Source: Janthinobacterium agaricidamnosum (GTDB lineage: Bacteria > Pseudomonadota > Gammaproteobacteria > Burkholderiales > Burkholderiaceae_D). From it: DNA of 64,000 nt. Made by a program: the position numbers and the translations under genes. The DNA lies in the NCBI RefSeq assembly GCF_003667705.1, contig NZ_CP033019.1, positions 5,766,001-5,830,000 on the forward strand. The letters run 5' to 3'. Below the pieces are notes generated by a model. The model was given only the letters and a program-made list of their open reading frames with translations. It was not told the DNA's origin and made no database searches. This document shows, in pieces, positions 20,761 through 30,700 of the stretch; position 1 is the first letter of the stretch; the number at the start of each line of letters is the position of its first letter.

Positions 20761-21171
20761 TCATGCCGGCTTGCCGGTCACCAGGCCCACCTGGTTCAGG
20801 TCGATGCGGCGCAGCAGGTCCAGCACTTCGACCACCTTCGCGTATTGCACGGCGGCGTCGCCGCGCACGATCACGGGGAAGTCGGGCGTCAGCGCCTTTT
20901 CCGTGCGCAAGCGCTCTTCCAGCTCGGGCAAGGTGACGGGATAGGCGTCGAGGAAGACCTGGCCCGCGTTGTCGATGGTGATGGCCTTGGTCTTCGGTTT
21001 TTCCAGCGCCATGGCCGAACTGGCCTTGGGCAGGTCGACCTTGATGCCGGGGATGCTGGCGTTGCTGGTCAAAATGAAGATCACCAGCACCACCAGCAGC
21101 ACGTCGACGAAGGGCGTGATGTTGATGCCGCCGCTACGCTTGCGGGGGGTAAACTTGGCGGAGGTGGCCAT
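20761..21171 (-). CDS. exbD: ExbD-type proton-channel subunit
   Basis: A 136-residue protein with one membrane helix containing the conserved proton-pathway Asp23 ('ITPFVDVLLVVLVIFILTS') and the periplasmic ExbD/TolR domain ('VDLPKASSAMALEKPKTKAITIDNAGQVFLDAYPVTLPELEERL'). The ATG at 21171 has GAGGGG upstream, 13 bp after the exbB stop. With ExbB and TonB it forms a proton-motive energising complex dedicated to this locus. Confidence 0.95.
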   Translation of the reverse strand: MATSAKFTPRKRSGGINITPFVDVLLVVLVIFILTSNASIPGIKVDLPKASSAMALEKPKTKAITIDNAGQVFLDAYPVTLPELEERLRTEKALTPDFPVIVRGDAAVQYAKVVEVLDLLRRIDLNQVGLVTGKPA

Positions 21172-21184
21172 GGTTATGCGCCCC

Positions 21185-22963
21185 TCACGCCTGATGCAGC
21201 GCGGGACGCATCTGGCGTCCGTCGCCCTGCTCTTCCGCCAGACGCGTGGCGAATTCATCGACGAAGACGGCCATATCGGCGACGATGGCATCCGAACGCG
21301 AGGACAGCCAGTTGTAGCCGAACAGGGCGGGAATCGCCACGCCCAGGCCAGCAGCCGTACACAGCAGCGCTGCCGCCATGCCCGGCGCCACCGAGTTGAT
21401 GTCCACGGCGCCCGCCATGGCCGCCACGACGAACACCAGCATGATGCCGATCACGGTGCCGAACAGGCCGACGTACGGCGCGCCTTCGATGGTGGTCGAG
21501 AGCCAGATCATGCGCTTGGACATGCGCTCGCTTTCGCGCACCATCACGCCATCCATGGCGGCGCGGATGGCGCCGATCGTCGCGTTTGAGACGGCGTTCA
21601 AGTCGTAGCCGCGGTCGTGGCGGCGGCGCATCTCGTCGATGGCCACGTCATACAGACGCCACAGCGAGGAATCCGTTTTCACGGAAGCGCTCAGCTTGCC
21701 GTTGCGCGCCAGGTGATCGAGCGGCGCGCCGGCCGCTTCGTGGAACGACTGCATGAACTGGGCATTGGCGCGCGAGATGGCGCCATAGCTGCGGCCCTTG
21801 CCGATCATGATGATCCACGACAAGACCATCATCAGGCCCAGCACGCCGACGACGATCCAGGCGTCGAGCGGCATGGCGGCGATGATGAAACCGAAATGGC
21901 TTTTGCCCGCCTGCTGTTCATCGGCGCCAAACACGGCCAGGCGCGATTCGGAGCCTTGCGAGACGGCGTCGGCCAGCAGCAGGGCGTCGGGACGGGCCGT
22001 GCGCGACAGGCGCAGCTCGTCGATGGCGCCCGTGAAGTTGGCCAGTGCGGCGCCACCGGCGACCGGCGGCGCGTCGGTACCCACCGAGGCGGCCGTGCTG
22101 AATGCCGGCAGGGCGGTGGCCAGCGAGACGGCCGGACGGCCGCCCACGTACAGGGCCACATTGTTCTTGTCGGCCTTGACGGCCAGGTGCGACCATTGCG
22201 CGGCCTGGATAGGCTGGCCCGGCTTGCTGCGCTGACCATTGACCTGCACGAAAGGCACGCCCTGGTCAACGCCGATCAGCAATTCATTGGCGCCGTCGCG
22301 GCGCGCATACAGCACTTGCTGGGCGCCCAGGCTGTCCGGACGCACCCAGGCGGAAAAGGTGAACGGCGCGCCGGCGGCCAGCGCCAGCGATGGCGAGGCG
22401 GGCAGCATCAATGGCGTGGTGCCCAGGCGGGCGCCGGCGCCGATGACGGAACCGTCGAGCGCCGGCACGGCTGTCTGGGCATGGTTGCCGTAGGCGGTGC
22501 TGTCGCGCGAGGGCACGCCCGGTTCGCTGAAGTGATATACGAGGCTGTAGTCGGGGTCAAACGTACGCTGGCCGTTGCCGGAGGCGGGCGCCTTCGGATT
22601 GCCGTAGTACATCCACAGCTGCTGCGGCGTACCGGCCGTCAGGGCCGGCACGTCGACCCAGATCAGGGCGATGCCCAGCAGCGGATTGAATTGCTCGATC
22701 TGGTGGTTCAGCACCGTTTTATCGTCGCCCGCCACGAAGCGCAGGTCGGCGCCGTTGTCGCTGACGCCTTCGAAGTTGAAGTTACCCGAATGCAAGCGCA
22801 GCAACACGGGGATGCGGCCGGGATCGCCGCCCACCGCGCCCGCCTTCGGGCCGGCGTCGACGGTGACGGGTTTGCGGTAAGCCCAGTCGGGCTGCCACCA
22901 GGCATGCGCCAGGCCGGGAACGAGCGTGCCCAGGATCGTGAGCAGAAAAAGAAAACGTTGCAT
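21185..22963 (-). CDS. exbB: DUF2341-LamG-ExbB fusion proton-channel protein
   Basis: A 592-residue fusion. It has a signal peptide (1-21) and a DUF2341 segment (about 30-135, 'NGADLRFVAGDDKTVLNHQIEQFNP', 'TPQQLWMYYGNPKA'). A LamG/concanavalin-like domain follows (about 140-335, 'PFTFSAWVRPDSLGAQQVLYARRDG', 'FTGAIDELRLSRTAR'). A membrane helix (about 360-382) and a MotA/TolQ/ExbB channel (about 430-575, 'IEGAPYVGLFGTVIGIMLVFVVAAMAG', 'GMAAALLCTAAGLGVAIPALFGYN') complete it. Ordinary ExbB has about 240 residues and no large periplasmic part. The extra domains could contact carbohydrate or the secreted protein. It lies between tpsB and exbD. Confidence 0.93.
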   Translation of the reverse strand: MQRFLFLLTILGTLVPGLAHAWWQPDWAYRKPVTVDAGPKAGAVGGDPGRIPVLLRLHSGNFNFEGVSDNGADLRFVAGDDKTVLNHQIEQFNPLLGIALIWVDVPALTAGTPQQLWMYYGNPKAPASGNGQRTFDPDYSLVYHFSEPGVPSRDSTAYGNHAQTAVPALDGSVIGAGARLGTTPLMLPASPSLALAAGAPFTFSAWVRPDSLGAQQVLYARRDGANELLIGVDQGVPFVQVNGQRSKPGQPIQAAQWSHLAVKADKNNVALYVGGRPAVSLATALPAFSTAASVGTDAPPVAGGAALANFTGAIDELRLSRTARPDALLLADAVSQGSESRLAVFGADEQQAGKSHFGFIIAAMPLDAWIVVGVLGLMMVLSWIIMIGKGRSYGAISRANAQFMQSFHEAAGAPLDHLARNGKLSASVKTDSSLWRLYDVAIDEMRRRHDRGYDLNAVSNATIGAIRAAMDGVMVRESERMSKRMIWLSTTIEGAPYVGLFGTVIGIMLVFVVAAMAGAVDINSVAPGMAAALLCTAAGLGVAIPALFGYNWLSSRSDAIVADMAVFVDEFATRLAEEQGDGRQMRPALHQA

Positions 22964-23019
22964 GACAGTGATTCTCCGAAGAAAAGTCTAAAAAAGTGCA
23001 GTGCTGTTGAGCTGGCCCG

Positions 23020-24657
23020 TCAGTAGCTGGCCGACAGGTTGAAATTGATGCGGCGCACGTGTTTGTGCGTGCGCGGGCCATCGCGCAGCGGATACGAAAA
23101 GTCGATGCGGCCATTCAGGTAGCGCAGGAACTGGAAGCTGCTGCCCACGCCCACGGAGGCCAGGCCGAACAGGTCTTTCTGCTCGATCATCGGATCGCGC
23201 AGGCGCAGGCGCGCGCCATCGGCAAAGGCGAACAGGCGCCAGTTTTCCAGGCGGCTGAAATACGTCAGCTGAGGCGTACGCCATTCGACCGTGCCAGACA
23301 CGCCGTAGTCGCCCGTCGCTTCGGCCGACAGATAGCCGCGCACGGAATTGGCGCCGCCGGCCGCCATCTGCTCGCCCGACACGAGCGCCGCATCGGCCAG
23401 CTGGCCCGCCAGCTTGCCGTACAGCTGCGCGCCGCTGCCCAGGGTAGTGGTGGCATTGGCGTCGCCCTTCAACACGAGGAAGCTGGGCGAGGCCTTGTAG
23501 CGCTTGTTGTCGTAGGCGGCGCTGTCGCTGCCGTAGCCAAACGAAGCGCGCGTGCCGGCCACCAGCGACAGGCCGAGGCCATACGTCGCCGCCTCCGTCT
23601 GCGCAAAGCCGTTATACGACACGCTGAGCGGCACATATTTCAGGGGAACGCTGGAACCGGCGCCATTGAGCTTGAGCGCTTCCTGGTTATCCTTGAAATC
23701 GATGCCGGCAGAAAAACTGTGCCACCAGATGCCGCTGTTGGGCACCGTGTAGTTAACTTTCATGCCCAGCGCATGGCCCTTGCCCAGCACGCTGGTGCCG
23801 CCCGTGCTGGCCACATTGCTGTTCGACTGGTAGCCGGTCGCTTCCACGCTCCAGCCCTGCGTGCCGATCGGCGCCACGTACGAGGCGGACCACACCTTGG
23901 TCTGGTTCAGGTCGCCCGGCGTGCCGAAAAAGCTGATGGTGGCGCTATGCCCGAGCTGCCACAGATTGTCGTGGCCGACCGACATGCTGGTACGCAATTT
24001 CTTCGTATCAGCGCTGTAATCGTTGTTCAAGCCCACGCTGGCGCGCCACGGGCTGCTGTCGTCCACTTTCAGGTCCACGTCCATGGTGCCGGGCAGGCTG
24101 CCCTGCTTGACCAGCGGCATCACCTGGCGCTTGGGACCGCGGTTCAGGGCCGTCAGTTCCACTTGCGCCTGCGTAAAGTCGGGCACCGTGCCTTCCGTCA
24201 GGGCCGGCACTTGCTGGCGCACGTCGAGCGGCGAGTTGTATTGCGCGCCGACCACGCGCAAGCGCCCCACCTTCGTTTCGCTCACCTGCAGCACCACCAC
24301 GCCCTGCTCCACCTGCTGCTCCGGCAAGTCCACGTAGACGGACTGGTAGCCCCGGGCTTGATATGCAGCAACGAGGGCGTCACGCGCCCCTTCCACGTCC
24401 TTCAAAGTGCGGCCCGGCCCCAGGAAGGGCGTGACCGCCTCTTCGATGGCGCGGGCGTCGAGCACGGTATTGCCTCGCACCAGGTATTCCTCGATCGTCA
24501 CTTGCCGTTCCGGCGCGGCCACGGGGGCCGCCGCCGGCACCGCATCCTGCGCGCGCGCCATGCCGGGCAGCGCCAGCATGGCCAGGCACAGCATCGTCAA
24601 GGCGGTTGCAGGCGCCGCTGGCGGCACGCCCCTGCCCTTGGTTGTCATTTCACGCAT
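23020..24657 (-). CDS. TpsB two-partner secretion transporter (ShlB/FhaC family)
   Basis: A 545-residue outer-membrane transporter. It has a signal peptide (1-36), POTRA domains (about 50-200, 'IEEYLVRGNTVLDARAIEEAVTPFLGPGRTLKDVEGARDALVAAYQARGYQSVYVDLPEQ') and a barrel from about 205. The conserved VRGY lid motif is 'NSVRGYLSAE' (Arg440). The C-terminus is Tyr, as expected for a barrel protein. TpsB exports its TpsA partner, here encoded directly upstream. ATG 24657 has AAGG upstream; an ATG three codons later is also possible. This is the analogue of PdtB in Pseudomonas aeruginosa. Confidence 0.94.
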   Translation of the reverse strand: MREMTTKGRGVPPAAPATALTMLCLAMLALPGMARAQDAVPAAAPVAAPERQVTIEEYLVRGNTVLDARAIEEAVTPFLGPGRTLKDVEGARDALVAAYQARGYQSVYVDLPEQQVEQGVVVLQVSETKVGRLRVVGAQYNSPLDVRQQVPALTEGTVPDFTQAQVELTALNRGPKRQVMPLVKQGSLPGTMDVDLKVDDSSPWRASVGLNNDYSADTKKLRTSMSVGHDNLWQLGHSATISFFGTPGDLNQTKVWSASYVAPIGTQGWSVEATGYQSNSNVASTGGTSVLGKGHALGMKVNYTVPNSGIWWHSFSAGIDFKDNQEALKLNGAGSSVPLKYVPLSVSYNGFAQTEAATYGLGLSLVAGTRASFGYGSDSAAYDNKRYKASPSFLVLKGDANATTTLGSGAQLYGKLAGQLADAALVSGEQMAAGGANSVRGYLSAEATGDYGVSGTVEWRTPQLTYFSRLENWRLFAFADGARLRLRDPMIEQKDLFGLASVGVGSSFQFLRYLNGRIDFSYPLRDGPRTHKHVRRINFNLSASY

Positions 24658-24766
24658 CTTCCATTCACCTTAAAATCAAACGGTTGCCCTGTATTGCGGC
24701 GCTGGGCCGGCGTTTTTTTGTTGCTGATGTTCATCTACTGATGCCTAGACAGCCGCCGCGCGCGAC

Positions 24767-24795
24767 GACTGCCGAATGTCATCAAATGTTCATAA
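24767..24795 (-). promoter_or_regulatory. 29-bp element upstream of tpsB, shared with tpsA
   Basis: On the minus strand the element reads TTATGA-N3-TTTGATGAC-N-TT-N2-GCAGTC. It lies 109 bp before the tpsB start, just after the tpsA reading frame ends. The same element, 23 of 29 bases identical with no gap, lies 124 bp before tpsA (38561-38589). It is probably a shared activator site or ECF-sigma promoter. The opposite strand shows GTCAT-N6-TTCAT, close to a Pho box. Confidence 0.6.
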
Positions 24796-24798
24796 AAC

Positions 24799-27700
24799 TC
24801 ACGGTTGCAGTCCGCGCCGCTCGTTCGGCGTGAGCGCCTGCAGCTGCGGCGCCGTCAACGGTCCCGCGCCCAGCACCTGCACCACGCCGGCCGGCTGGTA
24901 GCTGGACGCGTGCGGCTCGCCGCCCTGCTGCTTGCCGGTGCCGCCCTCATCCGCCTGCTCGTTGCCAAAACCCAACACTTTCACGGTGAACAACGATGGC
25001 TGCGCCTGGCGCGTGGCGGCCCGTTCGCGCTGCAGCACGTCCTGCGCCGCCGTCACGGCCTGCGTCGCGGCCGCGCTGGCATTGCTCAGTGCTCCCACGT
25101 TCACCGAGGCGACGGTTGGCACGCCCGTGGACTTGCCCTGCACCTGGATGTTTTCCGCATTCACCACCTGCAGGGCCGCCAGGTTGACGTTGCCCGAGAC
25201 GCGGATGCCCGCCTCGCCCGCATCGATGGTGCCCAGCGGGGCGATCAGGTCGATGTCGCCGGGCGGCACCTCCGGGATCGGATTGAGCGTGGCGATGCCG
25301 GCGCCCGTCGTCGGCGTGCTCGGCGACAGGCTGACGAGGCCGATGCTGTCGTACGCGCGGCGCTGCGGCGTGTAGACGACGGTGGACTTGGTGCCGCGGC
25401 CCGCGTTGATGTCGCCCGTGGCCGACCAGGCCAGGATGTTGCCGCCGAAGGTAGTAAAGATGCGGCTCTGGCCCAGCAGGATGCTGTCTTTCGCATACAT
25501 CTGGATGTCGCCCTGTCCCTGCGTCAGCACGCCCGAGCCTTCGCCCGGCGCATAGCCGCCGTCGACGCCGATCAGCGCGCGGCCGCCCGGCACCGTGATG
25601 CCGATGTCGCCGCCGAAATCCGTGTGGATGCCGGCATCATTGACGGTCACGTAAGGCACGTTGTAGTCGGGACGGCCCGCCTCGGCCCATTCCTGCGGGC
25701 TCAGGTAGCGCACGCCCGCGACGGGACGCTTGGTGAACACGCCGCCATATCCGCTGACGGTGTACAGCGCGCTGCTGAACATCGTCAGATCGCCCTGGTA
25801 CTCGATCTTCTTGCCCGCCTTGTCCTGCGCCGGGAAGAGGGTGGCGATGGCTTCGCGGCCGCGCAGATAGCTGCCGCGGCGCGCGCCGTCCGCATCGTTG
25901 TACTCGCGTCCGGCCGCCTTCAGCTCGGCAAAGTAGACATTGCTCAGGTACACCTGCTGCTGTTCCTTCGGCAAGGCGGCAAAGAAGCTGCGCGCATCGG
26001 TGGCCGGGTCGTAGCGGATGCCCAGGCCGCTGTCGCCGCCAAAACGCGTCGTCAGCCAGTTCACCAGGTGCAGCTGGCTGACCTGCGCGTATTCGCGCGC
26101 CAGGTCGCGCCGCACGCCGCCCGTCTGCTGGCCGGCTTTCTCCAGCTCGGCCTGCTTCGTGCCGAGGAAGGCGGCAGCGCCCGCCTCGTCGCCGCTGTAG
26201 GCAAACTGGCCGCGCAGCCAGTCGGCCAGGGTCAGCTTGCCGCCGTAGACATACACGGCGCTGCCGGCCTGGTCGGCCAGCGGCTTGCTTGGATCGGCCA
26301 GCTTGGCCGGGTCCAGGTAGCGCGCCGCGAAGGCCGCATAGTCGGGACCGTTGCGGCCCACGCCGGCGGCCACGCTGATGCCGGCGCCATCGCCGCGCTT
26401 GTCCTGGCCGACATTGACGATGGAGCCGAGGCTGCGCAATTCCGCCTTGTCGGCCATGTACAGGTCGCGCCCGGCGCTCACATTGAGCTGGCCCGGCCCC
26501 GCCACATAGAAGGTGCTGTAGCGGATATCGCGCCCGGCGCTGACGACGGAAACGTCATCGGCATGGCGGTGCACGAACAGATTGCCGCGCGCCGACGAGC
26601 TGCCGAAGACGACCGGCTTTTCCGGCAGCTCGGGACTGTTGGCAAAGGGCTGGCCGGTCCATCCCGCCGCGCCGTCCGGCACGCTCTCGACCGTTCCCAG
26701 CGGCGTGCCGGAGTTGACGATGTCGCGTCCGGCACGCACGGCCACGGCGCCGCCGCCCTCGTACCACAGGCCCAGCGGGCCCGTTTCGCCCTTCAGCTTC
26801 GCCCGGTACACGATGCCGCCCGTGCGCAGGCCGACGATGTCGCCGCTGTTGGCATAGAAGTGCGCGGGCAACTGGCCTGCCGGCACATAGTCGGAGACCG
26901 TCGGCGGGGTCATGCTGAACAGCGGATACACTTGCTGATTGGCATCGCTGGCGCCATTCGACGTCGTACCAAACCATTTCAATGGCCCCGGCGCCAGCGC
27001 ATCGGCGCTGACGTTATGCAGCGGCAGCAGGCCAAACCAGACCTTGTCCAATGCGCCGACGAAGCCCGGATTGAACGGATTCGGCAGCAGGCGCGGGTCG
27101 GCGCCCGATGGCGTGATCGGATAACCGGCCGCATGGATGGAGTCGGCGGCCAGCATTTCCAGCTGCCCCGTGCCCGTCCTGACAAATTGCGGCGCCACTG
27201 GCGACGGCGCCAGGATCACGCCGTTTTGCGGCATGTCCACCTTGCCGCCATCACCCAGCCTGCCCAGGCTGGCATTGCCGTAGTACAAGCTGCCGCTGGC
27301 GGCCACGGCGCGCAGCACGGATGGCATGACGAAGCGCCCGTCCGTCGGCGCGTGGTTGTCGCCGGCCATCGCATTGATCCAGGACGAGGTGGGCGTCAGG
27401 TTGCCGCCCGCGCTGAACAGGTCGATGGCCGTGGCCGGCGTCCACAGCGAGAACCAGCTCCAGCCTTCGCCCGTGCGCTCCACGCCCTGGTAGCTGAACG
27501 GCGAACCATAGCCCAGTTGCTTCACGCGGCCCGCATCGGCCACGCCGCCCAGCACCACGTCGCCGCGCGCATCGATGCGCACGCCGCTGTCGCCCGGCAC
27601 CAGGATCGGCCCGCCGCTGGCGATCGCCGTGCCCGCCGTGTAGGTTTCGTACGGCCGCGATTCCGTCGGATCGGCGCGGTCGAAGCGCAATTCGATGCCG

Positions 27701-30700
27701 CCCACGGCGCCCGCCTCCAGGCGCAGCGCGCCGCGCAGGTTGGTGAAGGTGCTGTTGAGCGTGGGGTACTGGCGCTCGAAGCGCGTATCGGCATTCGCGA
27801 AGTCGCCGTTGCGGTCGAAGCTGCGCACCTCGGCCACGGGGTTCAGCCCGCCGCCGATGCGGATATCGAGGTCGCCGCCGCCCGTCAGCAGCAGCTTGCC
27901 GTCCGGCGTCACCCTGCCCGTGCTGCCCACGGCCACGTTCAGGCCCTGGCTGCGCGGCGCGAACTCGCCGCCCGGATCGGCGCGCGAGGCCAGCATGCCG
28001 GCGTCGCCGCCCGCCTGCAACAGCAGATTGCCGCCGCCCAGGGTGCCGATGCCCGTAAAGCCCGACAGCCCCGGCAAGCCCGAGAACAGGTCGACGCCTT
28101 CGGGACGCGCGACATAGGTGCCGAAATTGATCCACCATGCCGTCGGCACGCCGCCCCCCGTGCTGCCGCTGCCCTGGCGCCACAGCCAGGTGCCGATGTC
28201 GCTGGTGTCCTGCTGCGCGCGCAGCCAGCCGATGGCATCCTCGCGGCGTTGCGTGGAGGTGCCCAGCGTATCGCCCTTGACGTCGCCCTGGGCGCGCAGC
28301 AGCAGATTGCCGCCATGCTCGGGATACCAGGCGCGGTACAGGCTCCGGCTGCCGCCATCGACAAACGGCGTAAAGTCCGTGCCCAGCGCACCGAGCAGAT
28401 GGCCCTTGGCGTTCAGGCCGCGCGGCAGGTTGAACAGATCCTTGCCGCCGACCAGCGGCGAGGCCGACTGCGTGCCCGCCGTGTAGACGCCATACAGCGA
28501 ACGCATGTCGAAGTCGCCCGCGGCGAGCAAATCGAGGTCGCCCGTGCCCGTGCGCAGCACGCTGAACAGGGGCTGGCGCGCCGGCTCCACGCTGGTCACC
28601 TTCTCAGGCGGCGTGCCGTCGGCCACCTTGACCACCAGATAGCCATAGTTTTCCAGCATGTTTGCCTCGTCGCCAAACCAGCTGATGTCAACCTCGCCTT
28701 CGGGATATCCTTCGAGGAGAGCCGCTTCGCTGAAGATATATTTGGCCGGCGAACCCGTGCCCGGCACGATGGAAGTCACCGCGTCCAGGCCGTAATGCGT
28801 ATCGGCCAGCATCAGATGGGCGTCCTTCGCATGCGGTTTCAACGCGCGCGTGTCGGCCGCCGCCGTATCGGCGCCGCCCACCAGGCGCAGCGACCACGCT
28901 TGCGAACCCTGGGCCAGCATGGGCGCCAGCGCCAGGTTGCGGCCCTGGCTTCCGCTGCCATCCGCGCTGCGCAGCGACACCATGGTGACGTCGCCCGGCA
29001 GCCTGACCACGGTGCCGGCGGGCAGCACGCTGCCCTTGTCCAGCGCCAGCGCCGAGGCCAGCACCACGCCATTGACGGCATTCGTGCCATCGGCCACGTC
29101 CCACGGCCGGCCTTCCGGGAAAGGCAGGGCCACGTTCGCCGGCCACACCATGGCCGCCACCCGGGCCGCGCCAGGCAGGCGCAGGCCGGCATCGAGCTGC
29201 ATGCCGCTCGATAAAGTCAGCGCCTTCGGCAAGACGGTGCCGGCCGCGTACAGCACGCTGCCGTCGGCATTGCGCACGGCGCCGCCCAGCACGCTGCCTG
29301 CAGGCAAGTTCAACTCCGCCGTCAAGGTGGCGCGCGCCGCCAGCAAGGTACCGCTGCGCAACTCCATGGCTTTCATCGGCACGGCGAAATTGACGCTCGT
29401 GCCCGATTTGAAATAGGTGTTTTCGGCCAGGGTCACCAGGCCAGCTTGTGGCACGACGACCTCGCCGCCCCACGGCAACCGGCCTTTCACCAGCTGCCAG
29501 CCCTTGTCATCGATCGTGACGGGCAGGACGCTGGTATCGAAACCATCGGTGATGCTGCCAAAGACGCTGAGCTTGCCGCCGGCGCGCAGCACCAGCGCAC
29601 CGGCCTCGCCCGAGCCGTACACGCCGCTCAGGCGCGCCAGCGGATTGACGCCGTCATAGCGGTGGCCGGACAGGTCGATGTCGCCATCGATATGCAGGTC
29701 GCCGCCCGGCGTGGCGCTGACGATCTCGACGCCAGGGCGCAGGTGGAAAGCATTGGCGTCGCCGCGCAAGCCGCGCAGCTTGTTGTTCATCAAGTTGCCG
29801 TTCGCCAGCGCATTGGCCATGAAGGCCTGGCTGTCCGCGTGTTTCTCGTTCAGGTAAGCCTGGTTGATGCCCTGGTAGCTGCGGCCGTCCGCATCCTTGC
29901 CCGTGCCCGCTGGCGCATCCTTGTATTGCCAGAAGGCATTGACGTTGATCGTGCGCGCGCCGGCGATGTTCAGCGCGCCGGCCGCGTCGATGTCGATGTC
30001 GTCGCCCGTGGCGCCGCCGAGGCGGCGCGCGTTCAGGTCGATGCTGCCGTAGTTGCCGCCCTTGTCACCGCTGCGCAGGTCGAAACGCGCGCCGTTTTCC
30101 AGGGTCAGGCGGCCGCCAGGCGCGGCCAGTTCGATCACGGCGCGGTTCGGCGCCTCGATCACCTGGCCATAGCTGTCCGTGCGCAGCACCGTGCCGTGCG
30201 CATCGAGCACGGCGCCGGATTGGATGGTGACGCCGTCGCGGCCGGCCAGGCGGATGCTGCCCACCTGTTCGCCGCTGGCGTCGATGCGGCCGTTCACCGT
30301 CAGGCTGCCGCCATCGACGGAGACGCTCACTTCGCGCGCCTTGAGCTCGTCGCCGATGGCCAGATTGCCCTGTTTGAGCTGGAAGCCGCGGCTGCCGAAT
30401 ACCTTGCCGGTGTTCAGGCGCTGGTTCAAGCCGGCGAAATCGCCGACATGCTGGGCGCGCAGCTCCAGGCCGCCCGCCGCGTAGGCTACCTGAGTGCCGC
30501 CCGCGTCATAGCTGCCGCTGGCGCCGCCCAGCAGGCTGCCGCGCAAGTCGGCCGTGCCGGCCGCCTCGCCCGTGGCGATTACGCTGAGCTTGCCGGCGCG
30601 GTTGTTCACGGCCGACACGTCGATCACGGAAGCGGCCGCCTGACGCACGTCGCCCTCGCGGCTGTCGAGGATCACGTCGCCGCCCCAGCTGTACTTGCTG

